NCBI GenBank assembly: GCA_029891345.1
Contig: CM056993.1
Span: 110,293,123 to 110,357,122 of the forward strand
DNA from: Dryococelus australis
Lineage: Eukaryota; Arthropoda; Insecta; Phasmatodea; Phasmatidae
DNA: 64,000 nucleotides
Direction: 5' to 3'
Positions 1-10,682 of the stretch are shown here, piece by piece. Each line of letters starts with the position of its first letter. The stretch's first letter is position 1. The position numbers were made by a program, and so were the translations under genes. Below the pieces are notes generated by a model. It was given only the letters and a program-made list of their open reading frames with translations. It ran no database searches and was not told the origin of the DNA.

Positions 1-224
1 GGTAAAGTAAGCACTTTTTAAGGCCCTGCTAAATTGTTCCTTTCAATTAATTTCTACCTTTCCACCACTTTTCAATGTCAACATTGAAATATGACAAATA
101 ATCTCACTGTATAAATTTTATCACTCTCGAAAGTTAACGTTTGATGCTGCAATAAAATACATTTATTAAGGGATGATGCTTTTTGGAAGGGCCTTAAGAA
201 GTACTCACTTTACCGTGAACAGCC
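1..224. mobile_element. MITE family A, short form (A1), left end cut by window
   Basis: The window opens inside the left terminal inverted repeat (GGTAAAGTAAGCACTTTT). The right end carries the reverse complement (ACTCACTTTACCGTGAACAGCC) followed by TA. The interior matches the copies at 8560 and 12290. There is no coding capacity. The TA flank and short non-coding form suggest a TA-inserting MITE of Tc1/mariner type, which is inference. Confidence 0.75.
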
Positions 225-1091
225 TATACCTGGCCTTCCTGGCGCAGTGTGTTTGAAATCCGAGTTTTGATGTGACAACACATCTAAATCCCTTGTCACA
301 CTGTCAATGTTTTCCGTCAAACTGCTTCCAATAAGTTTGTTCAAATAAAGTTGTACAATTATGACGTCATCTAAACGTCATAAACGCCGCCATTTTTGCC
401 TGGGTAAATTGAATGGCTTCAATGTCCATCAAATATTTGAAGATTGGACTGGTTCTAAAATTTCTTTGTTTGACGGTCTCAGCCAATCATAATCGTGCAC
501 GACAAAAATGGACGTAAAGAAACTTAAAATATCGAACAATTGCTGGAAACGAAGTAAGCTATGAAGATGATTTATGCAGAAGCTATCTGGGCATGAATGC
601 TATTTTAAGTGAATATTGCACATACTATTACGAACTCAGAGGCATTGATTAAATTCCACTGTGCAGGAAACATATCTGAAAAATAAAATACAAATTTAGT
701 AAAGAAGCGAAAATAAATTACAACATTTCTTACATTTCTTCCTGTAATAGACTGCATGGAAAGCCAAAAGCAATATTTAACTATGTTAATTATTTTTTAA
801 ACAATATTTCAAATTATATTCTCCCAGTAAAGAAATTTTTACAGTGTGATGCATGTTCAAACACATTCAAGATAATTTGATAAAAATAGTTTGAAGGAAA
901 AATTTGATGGCCGTATTTTGTCCTTAAATTTTATTGTCAAATATAGTTGAAGGCGAAAATTTGATAGTGTGACAGAGGCTTTACAACTCATCCCCCTTAC
1001 GTTCAGAAAGTTAGCGTCACGAAATTTTGCTCTCGGGTCCGTGGCAAATTACTCGTTGAGAATGAACGGCGCGTTGAATGCAAATGTACGA
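225..1091. other. AT-rich DNA without recognised features
   Basis: Both strands were read. No open frame with a recognisable motif and no clear repeat match to the rest of the window was found. Confidence 0.5.
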
Positions 1092-1722
1092 TAGTGGCCG
1101 CATTCCATTACTTATTGACTTCACCGGCCAGTAATTTCCGTAACGTTAGCTGTTGTTCCGATACTACCGACGAGAACTGACGATCACTGGCACTCGTTTC
1201 CGCGTGCCACTGGGCGGCACCCTGTGCGAGGCTATATTTAATACTGAAAGCACTAAGTTTAATGATGCTGTAGAGGGTATGCAGTGTCACTGAAACATGA
1301 TTTTGGCGGGCGATTCCAGTTGTCGCAGATTCTCAGAGATATTGAAAATGTGCGTATGGCATGATCATAAAATACAAAATAGTCCTTGAAATTCTCAAAA
1401 CAGACAGTACAAAAATAAACTCAAAACAGTTATATGTTGTTAGAAAATTTGCCTTTTTGTAGTCAAATAATTATGAATAGTTGATTTTATACGAGTAAAA
1501 TTATTTTAACTCAATATAAAAATAAGATGATTTTTAAATTCATAATGTAATTCCTTTTATATAATTTTAATAAATTATACTGCTGATCGTTCCGGAACGA
1601 GTAAGTTACTGACGATCAAAATATTTACTGTTTACTGCTGGCTGTTCCTAACTGCTGACGAACACTGATGAACCATCAGTGATTTCACTGCTCATCAGCA
1701 ATAACGGAATGTGGCCAGTATA
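1092..1722. mobile_element. Non-autonomous TIR element, about 630 bp
   Basis: The left end (TAGTGGCCGCATTCCATTAC) is matched by the inverted right end (ATAACGGAATGTGGCCAGTATA). Imperfect inverted similarity continues inward for about 140 bp on each side, including CTGACGATCA near both inner edges. The centre is AT-rich and non-coding. The superfamily is not determined; no convincing target duplication was read. Confidence 0.6.
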
Positions 1723-2384
1723 GGTCCGCCTTTTGGCTCCATGCTTCACACACAAACTTATTGTTCTGACGTCATCAGGCCGCGGTGGGAGCTGCGCTGC
1801 GAACCTCTGATTTCGAGCGGTTTAGTTGCTTAAGATCGCTGTAGCGACCGATCGGCTCATCCAATCGGAGAATTTCTAGTGTAAGTTTGTGCGCAAAAAA
1901 ATGTGCAGCTAAAAACATAACCAAGAATCATCAGTAATAAACACACGTAGTGGTTTTCTAAGCAATAATAATTTTCTTTGCAGATTAAAAAACTAAAATA
2001 GTTAAAAAGTACGAGTTATGTGAAAAGGGTACGAATTATATTAACAACATGAATAGTGCTTGACAAGACAAATCTGATACTGAAAGGATGACTCAGCTAG
2101 ATCAAGCTATTCCGGAGTTATATAAAGAAGATTCCGTCATCGTCACATGCCACATCACGTGACGAGACTAAGCCTAAACAACGACACAGTCAGCGTAAAT
2201 GCAAAACGTACCAAGACAGATTGCAACAACTCAGATAATTAAATCAAAAACGAAGGAAGAAGTCGGTAGACACGTCTGCAGTAAATATATTATTTTTTTC
2301 TCTCACCACCCATGGAAGTCACGTGGAAATACCTGCCGAGTAGACGAAACAGCCCACCCCGTTTTTTCACGAAACCATTAAACG
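1723..2384. other. No recognised feature
   Basis: Short open frames occur, but none has recognisable motifs and no repeat copy was seen elsewhere in the window. Confidence 0.4.
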
Positions 2385-2795
2385 TGTCACCATGATACCA
2401 ATGTACGAAAAGAAAACATACTTCAGATGAGGTACGTGTAGTACTCTCGATATATCATGCACTTTATAAACACTATTTCCGAGCCCTCCAGCATAGCTAA
2501 AAACGGCTTTTTCACACTGCAGCATCTCATAGTATACTGGTTGGAAACATGCGAAACTTTAATAGGGATCTGCATTCAACCATACTACAGACTTTCCACC
2601 CATAAAACGATAGAGCCACCGCTTAAAGTCCCATAAGAAAATGCAGCACAACGGGAACACTACACGTCAGTTCAGAGCCTTGAGCGTAGGGGCGAAGGTG
2701 CTTCAGGCGCGTGTGTCAGTGTCGTCCTTATCAATCCCGCGCTTTCCTTCCTCAAACGCGCTAAAAACTTCCAAGTAGACGACGCTCTTAAGCCT
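2385..2795 (+). repeat. Dispersed repeat F, copy 1
   Basis: This roughly 400-bp segment matches the reverse complement of about 19258-19680. Shared landmarks are the GAGCCCTC block, AAAACGGCTTTT, GAACACT-CACGTCAGTTCAGAG and the CTCAAACGCG block near the end. A shorter piece recurs near 4880. It has no coding capacity I recognise and the class is unknown. Confidence 0.55.
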
Positions 2796-2942
2796 GTATG
2801 CCACGATAAAATGTTCCGTACAAGCTCGGGAGGAAGCTTCCACGAGGCCTGCCTGCTACCCGAGCCTGCATGCAAGCTGTTATGGAAGGTTGTTTGTAAT
2901 AACCTATCCAACTGTACTTGCTGCCGCATAAGTAAAGACGAG
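2796..2942. other. Unannotated spacer
   Basis: Short unique sequence between repeat F and the transposase relic of family C; nothing recognised. Confidence 0.3.
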
Positions 2943-4069
2943 TGTATTTTGACGTGAATACGTCTTTAAATTTGCAACCATAGTGGGAGGCAAATCAAAA
3001 AAATCCGATGATAACAACATTTGGGGGGGGGGGGCGCAGTTTTCCATTGCAGCTCCGAATCTATCGTCTACATTCAAAATTCAATTACACCACTTGATTG
3101 CCAAAGGGTCAAAGAATATGTTACGTTGAGTGAGGACTGCGGAGCATCGCTTGGTATTAGGAGGGGGGCGGGGGAGTAATTTTGAGTTCGTTTCGCCGCG
3201 TCTCATAACTTCCGCATAGTATAACTTTTGACTAGAGAAAGCTACGACACTCGTTTAAGTGTCAATCGACAGCTATCGCCAAGATCAATCGATCGTATGT
3301 ATAAAAATATTTGTGGCATGGTTATGGTGAAATTGTATGCGTTTAATACAAAAAAATGAGAAAACTTAAGACAATTTCGGCCTATACTCGTCAAAAAGCC
3401 AAGTCGAAATACAGAAGCCGTATACGGTTGGAAGGTGCATCTCAAAAACAATCCAGTGATACCCATAAAACCTCATATGATAGAGTGAAGCGATGCCGGG
3501 GACGTAAAATAAACATCAAGGCGTCCGAGTGCGTCAACGTAGGCACGTATTCATGCAAAACAAACGGCCGAGTCGCCAATACAGCCAAACAACATTTTTT
3601 TTCACGCTTTGTGTTCAGTGACGAGGCTACTTTTCATCTCAGTGGTATAGCGAACCGCCACAACGCGAATGTGTTCTGCACCGTTTCCCGAGAAAAGTTT
3701 ATGGTTTGTTATTTTCCCCTGACGTCACTGTCATGGGAATCTCATACCTGCAAACGTTGTAGAACTAGCTTTTCGCGCAATTCAAGGCAGATTCCGCTGA
3801 TTTCATTTTCCAGCAGGACGGAGCACTTGCAAGTTCGAACATTCCTGAACAACGAGCTTCCTTGCCGATGGATCGGCAGTAAGGGACCTGCTAATACGGT
3901 ATTACACCACTCGAGACCAAGGTCGCCCGATCTCACTGTCTGTGATTTTTTTCTTGAGCGTTCAGTTGTTGTGCTGCCCATTCCTATGGCAGCGAACCAA
4001 CTTCGAAACGTGGCTGCGATAAAAACAGACATTAGATGGTTGCCGCGCGTCTGCGGAAGGGCAGATTGA
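2943..4069 (+). pseudogene. Family C Tc1/mariner-IS630-type transposase relic
   Basis: The first ~640 bp is a non-coding block shared with copies at 13172, 26860 and 32446, starting near TTTTGACGTGAATACGTC. The part from about 3590 is seen only here and reads like a transposase catalytic core. FSDEATF (about 3610-3640) resembles the first-aspartate motif. FLNNELPCRWIG and PRSPDL (about 3840-3945) resemble the third catalytic block of DUF4817-group insect transposases. The segments lie in one long frame, but the region between them does not read as the family should, so frameshifts are likely. The N-terminal DNA-binding part is absent. It is a dead copy; assignment is by motif recognition. Confidence 0.6.
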
Positions 4070-4879
4070 GCATTTGTGATCATTATAAGCAAAGATTTAT
4101 TATCAGACGTGTATTTCACTTTTTACCGACGGTTTGCTATTCGTTAGTTTAAATGATAGGGCCTATAGCGTTTTGAAATAGGATGTAGCTTTCCGAGATA
4201 TTCTGTATTTCAGGATGTAACAGTGTTAAAATACTGTTGGTTGCTAAGGCTTCTAAAACAATGTTTACTATATACGATAGGTTTTGACTGAACTGATCGC
4301 GAGCACGTTCAGGAATTGATTCTTAAAACTTTTATTTCAAACATATTGTAGCGCAGTTTACGTGCCAGTAAGCGAATGGCTTAGTTATTATCTACTATAT
4401 AACTGTACATTAGGAATGATGGGATTTTTATTATGTAATCACTACTAGAATGGTGTGTGTAATTACTGGTTACGTACAATTTTCGGTGTTGAAACGAAAA
4501 AAAAAAGTAATATTGGCTGCTGTAGTGCAGTAAAGTATATCCGCTGAAACGCCCACAAATTTACCGCTAGCTTAAGAGGGGATGGACTGAAACATTTTTT
4601 GTGAAATAGTTGTTGGCACGAATATGCGTATCTCGGTAAAGAAATGTTCTGCAAATACGAGTTTTTGTCAGATAAATAAACAATTATCTATGCCCGTATT
4701 TTTTTAAATTTTGTCATATTAAGTTTATTCTTGGAGAAAAAATTCGTGAAATTGGTCAAATATCGCATTTCTTAAGCTTGTGTACGCAGTTTTCTTAGGC
4801 GGCAAGGAAAAAGTATAAAGATAAGGGCGTAGGTTAATCTGTGGTCTTTCATCGCATGTTATAAAACGCCACTGTTACA
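4070..4879. other. No recognised feature
   Basis: AT-rich sequence with short open frames only. No motif and no copy elsewhere in the window was noticed. Confidence 0.4.
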
Positions 4880-4996
4880 GATATAATTTTCACAGTACAG
4901 CGTCACGACGGAAACACTGCACGCCTTGCACGTAGGAGCGATGAGGCGCTAGAAGTGCATGTTAGTGTCGCCCGTATCGCTCACTCGCTTCTTGAC
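4880..4996 (+). repeat. Dispersed repeat F, fragment
   Basis: A fragment similar to about 2650-2760: GGAAACACTGCACGCC, CACGTAGGAGCGATG and GTTAGTGTCGCCCGTATCGC follow in the same order. It lacks the outer parts of the repeat. Confidence 0.45.
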
Positions 4997-5513
4997 CTGG
5001 GACGCGCAGCTCAATCCCACTCAGAACAGAAGCGCAACTCGCGGTGGAAACTGTGCCAAACTCTCGCACGAGAAATCTCGTCTTGTTTCCAACCCGAGCA
5101 GAATTAGTGCTTTCAAAAGTGCTCAATCAACGGGCACACAAGCTGTAAGAAGTCTGTAAATATCCGTGACGTTACCTGGTAGCAACAGGCGAGCAAGGAG
5201 TCTTACTCTGGCAGGGGGGTGGAAGGGCTGGATGGGGTCAGGCGCCCACACACCACCGCCAGTATTTATCGTTGTCGTTTGAGTGCGGAGGGGGGAGTGT
5301 GTACTGCGGTCGCGCGGGTTAATGGGGCACGGCTTGCGCAAGGACGGCCCCTGCTGCAGGGCTGTGATACTGCGCCAAGGGAGTGGGCAGCGCAGGGCGC
5401 CGTCTGGACCGCCTCGCCGGCCCGGCGTCTGACTGGGCCACCCATCGCCGTTCAACACCCCACACCACACCACGTGGACGAGACTGCCGCGTGAGTCCTG
5501 CAGTACCCGACTA
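4997..5513. other. GC-rich segment without assignable gene
   Basis: This stretch is much richer in G+C than its neighbours and has overlapping open frames on both strands. That is expected of GC-rich DNA with few stop codons. None of the translations shows a family motif, so no gene is called. Confidence 0.4.
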
Positions 5514-5941
5514 AAGGCTGTTCACGATAAAGTGAGCACTTTTGAAATCAACTTTAGAAAGATTTCACTGCCCATGCCTGCATATACTTCAACGGGCGCA
5601 TTTAGTGGCGTGCGCCCGGTATAGTTGGTAACGATATATGGAAAGCAGTTCCATGTCTTAACGTCAAATACAAAATTGTCTTAGGCAACCATTTGTGATA
5701 ATTTATATTATTTATTTCGGTTTTCTGTTTTTAATGCATAGTCTAAGATGTGTAAAAACTAGCAAATTTATCAAATGTTTACTTTTTTAATAATTTCACA
5801 GTTTCACTTGTACGAACCATGAATAAAGTGATGAAGCCCATGGCAATGTTAATTTTACTTAAGGCGCTAGAATACACAACGTGCATACCAGTAGAGCTTA
5901 AGCAGGGCTTTCCAAAATGCTTATTTTATCGTGAACAGCTT
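5514..5941 (+). mobile_element. MITE family A, long form (A2), complete
   Basis: It begins AAGGCTGTTCACGATAAAGT and ends with the inverse (TTATCGTGAACAGCTT). TA lies on both sides (5512-5513 and 5942-5943). The interior (ATCAACTTTAGAAAGATTTCAC, GGGCGCATTTAGTGGCGTGCGC) recurs in six other copies here. It is non-coding. Confidence 0.8.
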
Positions 5942-6004
5942 TATAAACACAGCGGGGTGTGGAGGAGGGGTGGCTTTGGAACTCAAGCCCCTCTCACAAA
6001 TATA

Positions 6005-6730
6005 GTCTATTCGCGGTTTCCCCACACTTTTTTAATCAAGCCTTTGAGAATCACCCCATGTGCACCAAGTGGCGACGAGGTTGCATGCCTGCGGTCATTG
6101 CGTTGGTAGTTTACCGCAGCAGACAGTACTTCACAACGTATTTAATGGAGTGTAGTAATGAGGAACCGATGGACATGCATCTCACATGTGTAATGCATCT
6201 GCTGCGCGTCGTCGATATGCCGAAAAGTTTCCAGCTCGACATTTACCAGATGCACGTACATTCACTTCAGTTCATCGGCATTTGCATGAAACAGTAACTG
6301 TACGCGCAAGTTACCACGGTGAGATATCGCGCAAAGTATGTATTACGTTAATGTTAACCCACATGCAAGAACTCTAGGAATCGCTAATGTACTAAACGCA
6401 TCACAGTCTACAATCGGTCACATTTTACGGCAGGACAGATTATACGCATATCACAACCAGCCAGTGCAGCCAATTCTTCTCCTAACTCGCCTGCCCGTTT
6501 ACAGTAATATGAGTGGTTATGAGGAAAATTTTGCGAGTCCGAAGTTTCTAAGGCACTGTACTATTCACCAACAAATTATCCTTCGCACTGCAAGGTGATC
6601 TCAACTTTTACAATGAGGATCTGTGAGCACACATCAACCCACATCCAGTACGGAAATCAAATTTCCAATGTCTGTTTTCTCTGAACGTTTGGGCGAGAAA
6701 TATCGATAGGATGCTAATTGGGCCAAATGG
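6005..6730 (+). pseudogene. DUF4817-group transposase relic, N-terminal and central part, with 5' terminus
   Basis: The left terminus (GTCTATTCGCGGTTTC after a TA) leads into a decayed transposase spread over several frames. In order I read a helix-turn-helix region (ARTFTSVHRHLHET, about 6210-6290), a second one (TLGIANVLNASQSTIGHILR, about 6370-6430) and the block PVRKSNFQCLFSLNVWA (about 6635-6700). Between 6580 and 6600 the segment that should carry the first catalytic aspartate (FTDEA-like in relatives) is missing, so the enzyme would be inactive even without the frameshifts. The C-terminal third is absent. About 60 bp of the terminus match MITE family B. Confidence 0.7.
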
Positions 6731-7407
6731 GTTAAGAACAATCAGCTGCGTAAACTATCCATGCAATGGTAGCAGCAGGCAACCTCGTTGCCACTTGGTA
6801 TGATAACAGGAACCAATGCAATGGGACACTTGCCCGCAGCAACTTCTCAGCCGTCCACAATATTATAAACTTGTTGGCTTATAACAGGGACATTAGTCAG
6901 GGAATTAGTTAACACGCCATACACCACAGTAGTACAGGCTGCCTACCTCCAGGCAACAACTCATCAGTTTTCCTACTAAACAAGCGATTTCTGCATTAGC
7001 GGTCGGGATTAGCGAATGCTACCTATTTGAACATTTTTATTGCTTTTTGCATGCTGATTACTAACATGTTATGTCGAATTGCTTCAAGCATTGGGTTACA
7101 AAGTTCTGAGCAATTGGAGGCTACCAACCCATAATATATCTATCAAGGGGTGTACTCTCACTAAATCCATTTTGTGTGGCAATATGCCTTGTAAACGTCT
7201 GCTTATGTGTCAATTCTCGTTGATTCATCGCAAGTGATTTCCGATTTATCATTGCATTCGCATTTCCAGTCGCAACGTTCCAGGGCGTCTACCACCCTCA
7301 GGAATCACTTTAGGCCCTATGTCATTTGTACGTTTCCCTTTTTAATTATCGCAAGTATTCCACTGACGTCAGTTTAGCATACATTAGCGACTCATCATGT
7401 ACATACC
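6731..7407. other. No recognised feature
   Basis: Sequence downstream of the transposase relic. Neither the expected C-terminal transposase block nor a matching right TIR was found. Confidence 0.4.
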
Positions 7408-8006
7408 GGTTGAGTCGCCCGCGCCTATTTTTCCGTATCTACGCAACTCACACATAATATTCCCTATCTAACAAAACACCAATCGTAGCAGAACACCATG
7501 TACGCGTTGATTCGTTGTCATCAGTACAGTATGAGGTAAACAGATGGTCTTATGTCAGCAATGCATTGAGAAGCAGTCACTTTTCAAAGAATGCACGTCC
7601 GTTTATTGTGTTGAAACAGACCATTGCGATATTTACCGAATACGTTGGTGCATGACTATTGCGTCCTTAGTAACACACATCTGCCTCGCTTCGAGCCATT
7701 GTGTTTCTTCATGGGACATGAAATTACAATCACCGCTTACTGTATGTTGACGAAAAGAAATCAACGCGCACGTGCTGTTTTGTAGCGATTCTCTATTTTC
7801 GCTCCGCTGATTGGGCAGGCTTACAACCGCGTCGAATGTTTAAATAACAGACGAGGCGACGCACGAGTAACGAATATGTACACCACACGGAACTCGGGCT
7901 ACACAACACAACATACAATTATTGTACAGCAAAGGAGACGTTTTGTTGGATGGGTACAATTGTGTGCGGGTTGCATAGATACGGAAAAATAGGCGCAGGT
8001 GACTCA
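7408..8006. mobile_element. Fold-back element with long inverted ends
   Basis: The left arm (GGTTGAGTCGCCCGCGCCTA, then TTTTTCCGTATCTACGCAAC) is the inverse of the right arm ending GCATAGATACGGAAAAATAG and GCGCAGGTGACTCA. The arms are about 90 bp. The centre has a 68-residue open frame (7544-7750) without motifs. Non-autonomous; superfamily unknown. Confidence 0.6.
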
Positions 8007-8559
8007 CCCTAGGAATTCCCATTTGTGTGCGTGTGTCTATATATATATACACACACAGAATGTCCCATTTATCTTGGCCAACCACAATAACTTCATACCG
8101 GGGCTCCAAATGAAGAAGTGTTTCATTCAAACATTGTATAACTGGAAAGGGGAAATAATACTCCTGGGGATTCAGCCTTATAGCATTATTTATTACTGAT
8201 ATACGAATACTAACAGTGTTTTAAATTACACCATGTATCTAGTCGTCAAAATCCCAATGAAGCGCATGAAGACCTATTAAAAAATGTATCACAATATACC
8301 ACTCTAATAAACAGATCGTTACAAACCGCCACAGACATTGCGACTGGTGTTTATAAAGATCCGTTATATGTAATGCCTTGTGGCACGATTGCGTTGCATG
8401 GTACAGTACAGTATGACGTTTACGCTCTGCATTTGATGTAGAAGTGATGTGCAGTGCAGGTACCCAGAGTTGCGTACTCCATCCCACAGAGGTTGCTCTT
8501 AGAGGAAACAAAGGAGCACACATGACGTGAAGACTACTCAGTCATCCGTGTGCAGTATA
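8007..8559. other. No recognised feature; short (TA)n at 8038-8050
   Basis: Only short open frames without motifs and a small TA tract followed by CACACACA. Confidence 0.4.
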
Positions 8560-8790
8560 TGCTTATCGCGATAAAGTAAGCACTTTTGACACCCTAGTTA
8601 CTTTTTCTTTCAGCCATATTTAATCCTTTAAACAAAATTTTTAATTAATTAATACATGCAAGTAATAAACACAGTGTGTATATTCCACAACATTCGGAAG
8701 TTAATATCTAAGGCTAAAATAAAATATTTTGACTGGCTATTATTAAAAATGACAGGGCCTTCAAAAGTGCACACTTTACCTTGAACAGCC
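8560..8790. mobile_element. MITE A1, complete
   Basis: The left TIR GCGATAAAGTAAGCACTTTT and the right TIR AAAGTGCACACTTTACCTTG are inverted copies. TA occurs on both sides (8558-8559 and 8791-8792). It is about 231 bp and matches the 12290 copy through the interior (TTAATATCTAAGGCTAAAAT). Non-coding. Confidence 0.8.
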
Positions 8791-9003
8791 TATAATACAG
8801 TACACTGTAAGGTGAGAGTTGTCGTGACGGAAATGTACTCCAACTACGAAAATTTAGAAATACTGCTCATCTATGAAGAATGTAAGTTAGCAGATGAATG
8901 TGGCCGTGCTATTTTACAGTACATTGTAGTACGTTCAAGTGAGTTGTACTGAAACACACACACAGTTCTGTTATTACCACTACCAAAGTTTGGTTTGCTC
9001 ACT
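8791..9003. other. Unannotated spacer
   Basis: No feature recognised between the MITE and the transposase relic. Confidence 0.3.
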
Positions 9004-9366
9004 CGTCGTTCATTCTGTTGAAGGTCGGCGTAATGCTAGTCGGACGAGGCATACTACAGAGAGCGATACCACAGTCCAGACGGATGTTTTCCCGTCACGT
9101 TGTGAAGCTTTGTGAAACGGGCAATTTCAACCCACAGTAACGAAATCGTCGTGGAACTCGTACAGATGTGGCTGCTGAGGTTGCTGTTCTCGCTGCTGTA
9201 GCAGCTCATCCACACGTCTGCAAACGCCAATTTGAAGCCGATATTGGCATTCCGCAAACGAGTGCACATAAGTGTTATACATTCCAGCCCTATCATGTAT
9301 ACTTACACCAATAATTGCACGGCAATGATTTCCAGAATCGTGTAGCGTTCTGTCAATAGGCACACC
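9004..9366 (+). pseudogene. DUF4817-group transposase relic, N-terminal part
   Basis: Reading across frames gives a helix-turn-helix N-terminal region of the insect DUF4817 transposase type. I see FSRHVVKLCETGNFNP (about 9087-9135), TDVAAEVAVLAAVAAHPHV (about 9163-9220), the second HTH piece QFEADIGIPQTSAHK (about 9229-9273) and a tail resembling LHGNDFQNRVAFCQ (about 9315-9357). The catalytic core is missing: the relic ends at 9366 and unrelated sequence follows. Several stops and frame changes make it non-functional. It differs in sequence from the relic at 6005, so at least two lineages are present. Confidence 0.65.
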
Positions 9367-9795
9367 ATCAAATCAACGCCAACCCGAACTTTTGTTTGGC
9401 TGCCCCACGCCCGCCTCCTCCAAGGAGTCTTGCAACGACGAGTGTGTTTCCGGTAAGGCCAGCTGGTTCCATTCGACGCCGTCCTCCTCGCATCGCATGT
9501 TAACCTTCTCTCAAAGGCGGGAGCAACTCGCGGGCGCTTTTAACTCCCGACAGCCATCTACGAGAAGGTTCTAGCTCCATAGAAGCATGGCCCTTGCCCT
9601 CGAAAAGCACCCGCCTACTCCAAGCTATTTTGGGTACGTGAGGCAGGCGATCGAGGAAGCTCTAATGACGACATTGGCACGCGTGTCAAGTACCCCACGC
9701 CTCCTCATGCGCTGGCCACTGAATTGGCCCTCGTCTAAGTGTGAGCGCGCGCGCGCATGTGTGTACTGTACTAGTTTCGTCAAAGGATATGTATA
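9367..9795. other. Mixed spacer; possible fragment of repeat F
   Basis: About 9645-9740 carries ATTGGCACGCGTGTCAAG and CGCTGGCCACTGAATTGGC, which loosely resemble repeat F on the minus strand (19320-19400). The similarity is weak. Open frames here have no motifs. Confidence 0.3.
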
Positions 9796-10521
9796 CAGAA
9801 TGTTGCAAAATTGCATATCAATACTTCGGGGAAACATCCTTCACATCTGGAAGATGAAAACATATTTAATGAACACATGTCCGCAAACGCTTCGTTTCTT
9901 TACTACAGCCCATAATACGAATGTACAGTGTATGGCCCTCGGGCTGGATCATGTTACTGTGGAATGCCATCGCAGTTGTATTTAGCAGCCCCATACCGGC
10001 CCCTGAGGAGCACTGATTTTGAATCCACTAGACTTTTATTTGTGAGGACATCTAAAGGTACTTTTGTATGTAATTTCAGTGGACGACGTGGGCACCCTCT
10101 GTAACTGTAGTGAAGCGGGTCGCGTAACAATCGGGAATTTTCCAGGAATTCATCAACGCATCCGGATGTTCATGCAACGGCAGTTTGATGCATGTGTTCG
10201 GGCTTATGGAGGGTATTTTGAACATTTCCTTTAGTGCTGACGATAAGCTTTCATACGTGTGTAACTAATTCCTGCGCAGTTCCTACTGTTCTAGGTGTAG
10301 TTTCGTAGTGTGAGGTGCCGTGTATCATGCAAGCGAACGCTGCGATGGCATTACACAGTAACATGATCCAGCCCGTGGGCCATATACTGTGCGTTATGTA
10401 TTACGAGCTGTAGTAAAGAAACTAAGCGTTTGCGGACCTGTATTCACATAACATTTATTCGTCCTCCAGATGTGAGTAGTGTTTATATCGAAGTATTAAC
10501 ATACAATTTTGCAACATACGT
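9796..10521 (+). mobile_element. Fold-back element, DUF4817 C-terminus family, copy A
   Basis: TIRs of about 190 bp, starting CAGAATGTTGCAAAATTGCA and ending with ACAATTTTGCAACATACGT, flank a short centre with TA on both sides. The centre (about 9985-10235) encodes only the last ~80 residues of a transposase, including a decayed form of the RSPDFNPLDFYL motif seen intact at 50709. Frameshifts make it non-coding now. It looks like an internal deletion product that keeps both ends and the transposase C-terminus. Confidence 0.7.
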
Positions 10522-10528
10522 TATGTAT

Positions 10529-10682
<154 letters not shown>

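Noticed and set aside
3742-4119. 125-residue minus-strand frame over the family C transposase relic
   Set aside because: Antisense shadow: the transposase-like motifs are on the plus strand.
5123-5494. Open frames of 91 and 116 residues on opposite strands
   Set aside because: GC-rich DNA with few stops on both strands; no motif, splice site or repeat support.
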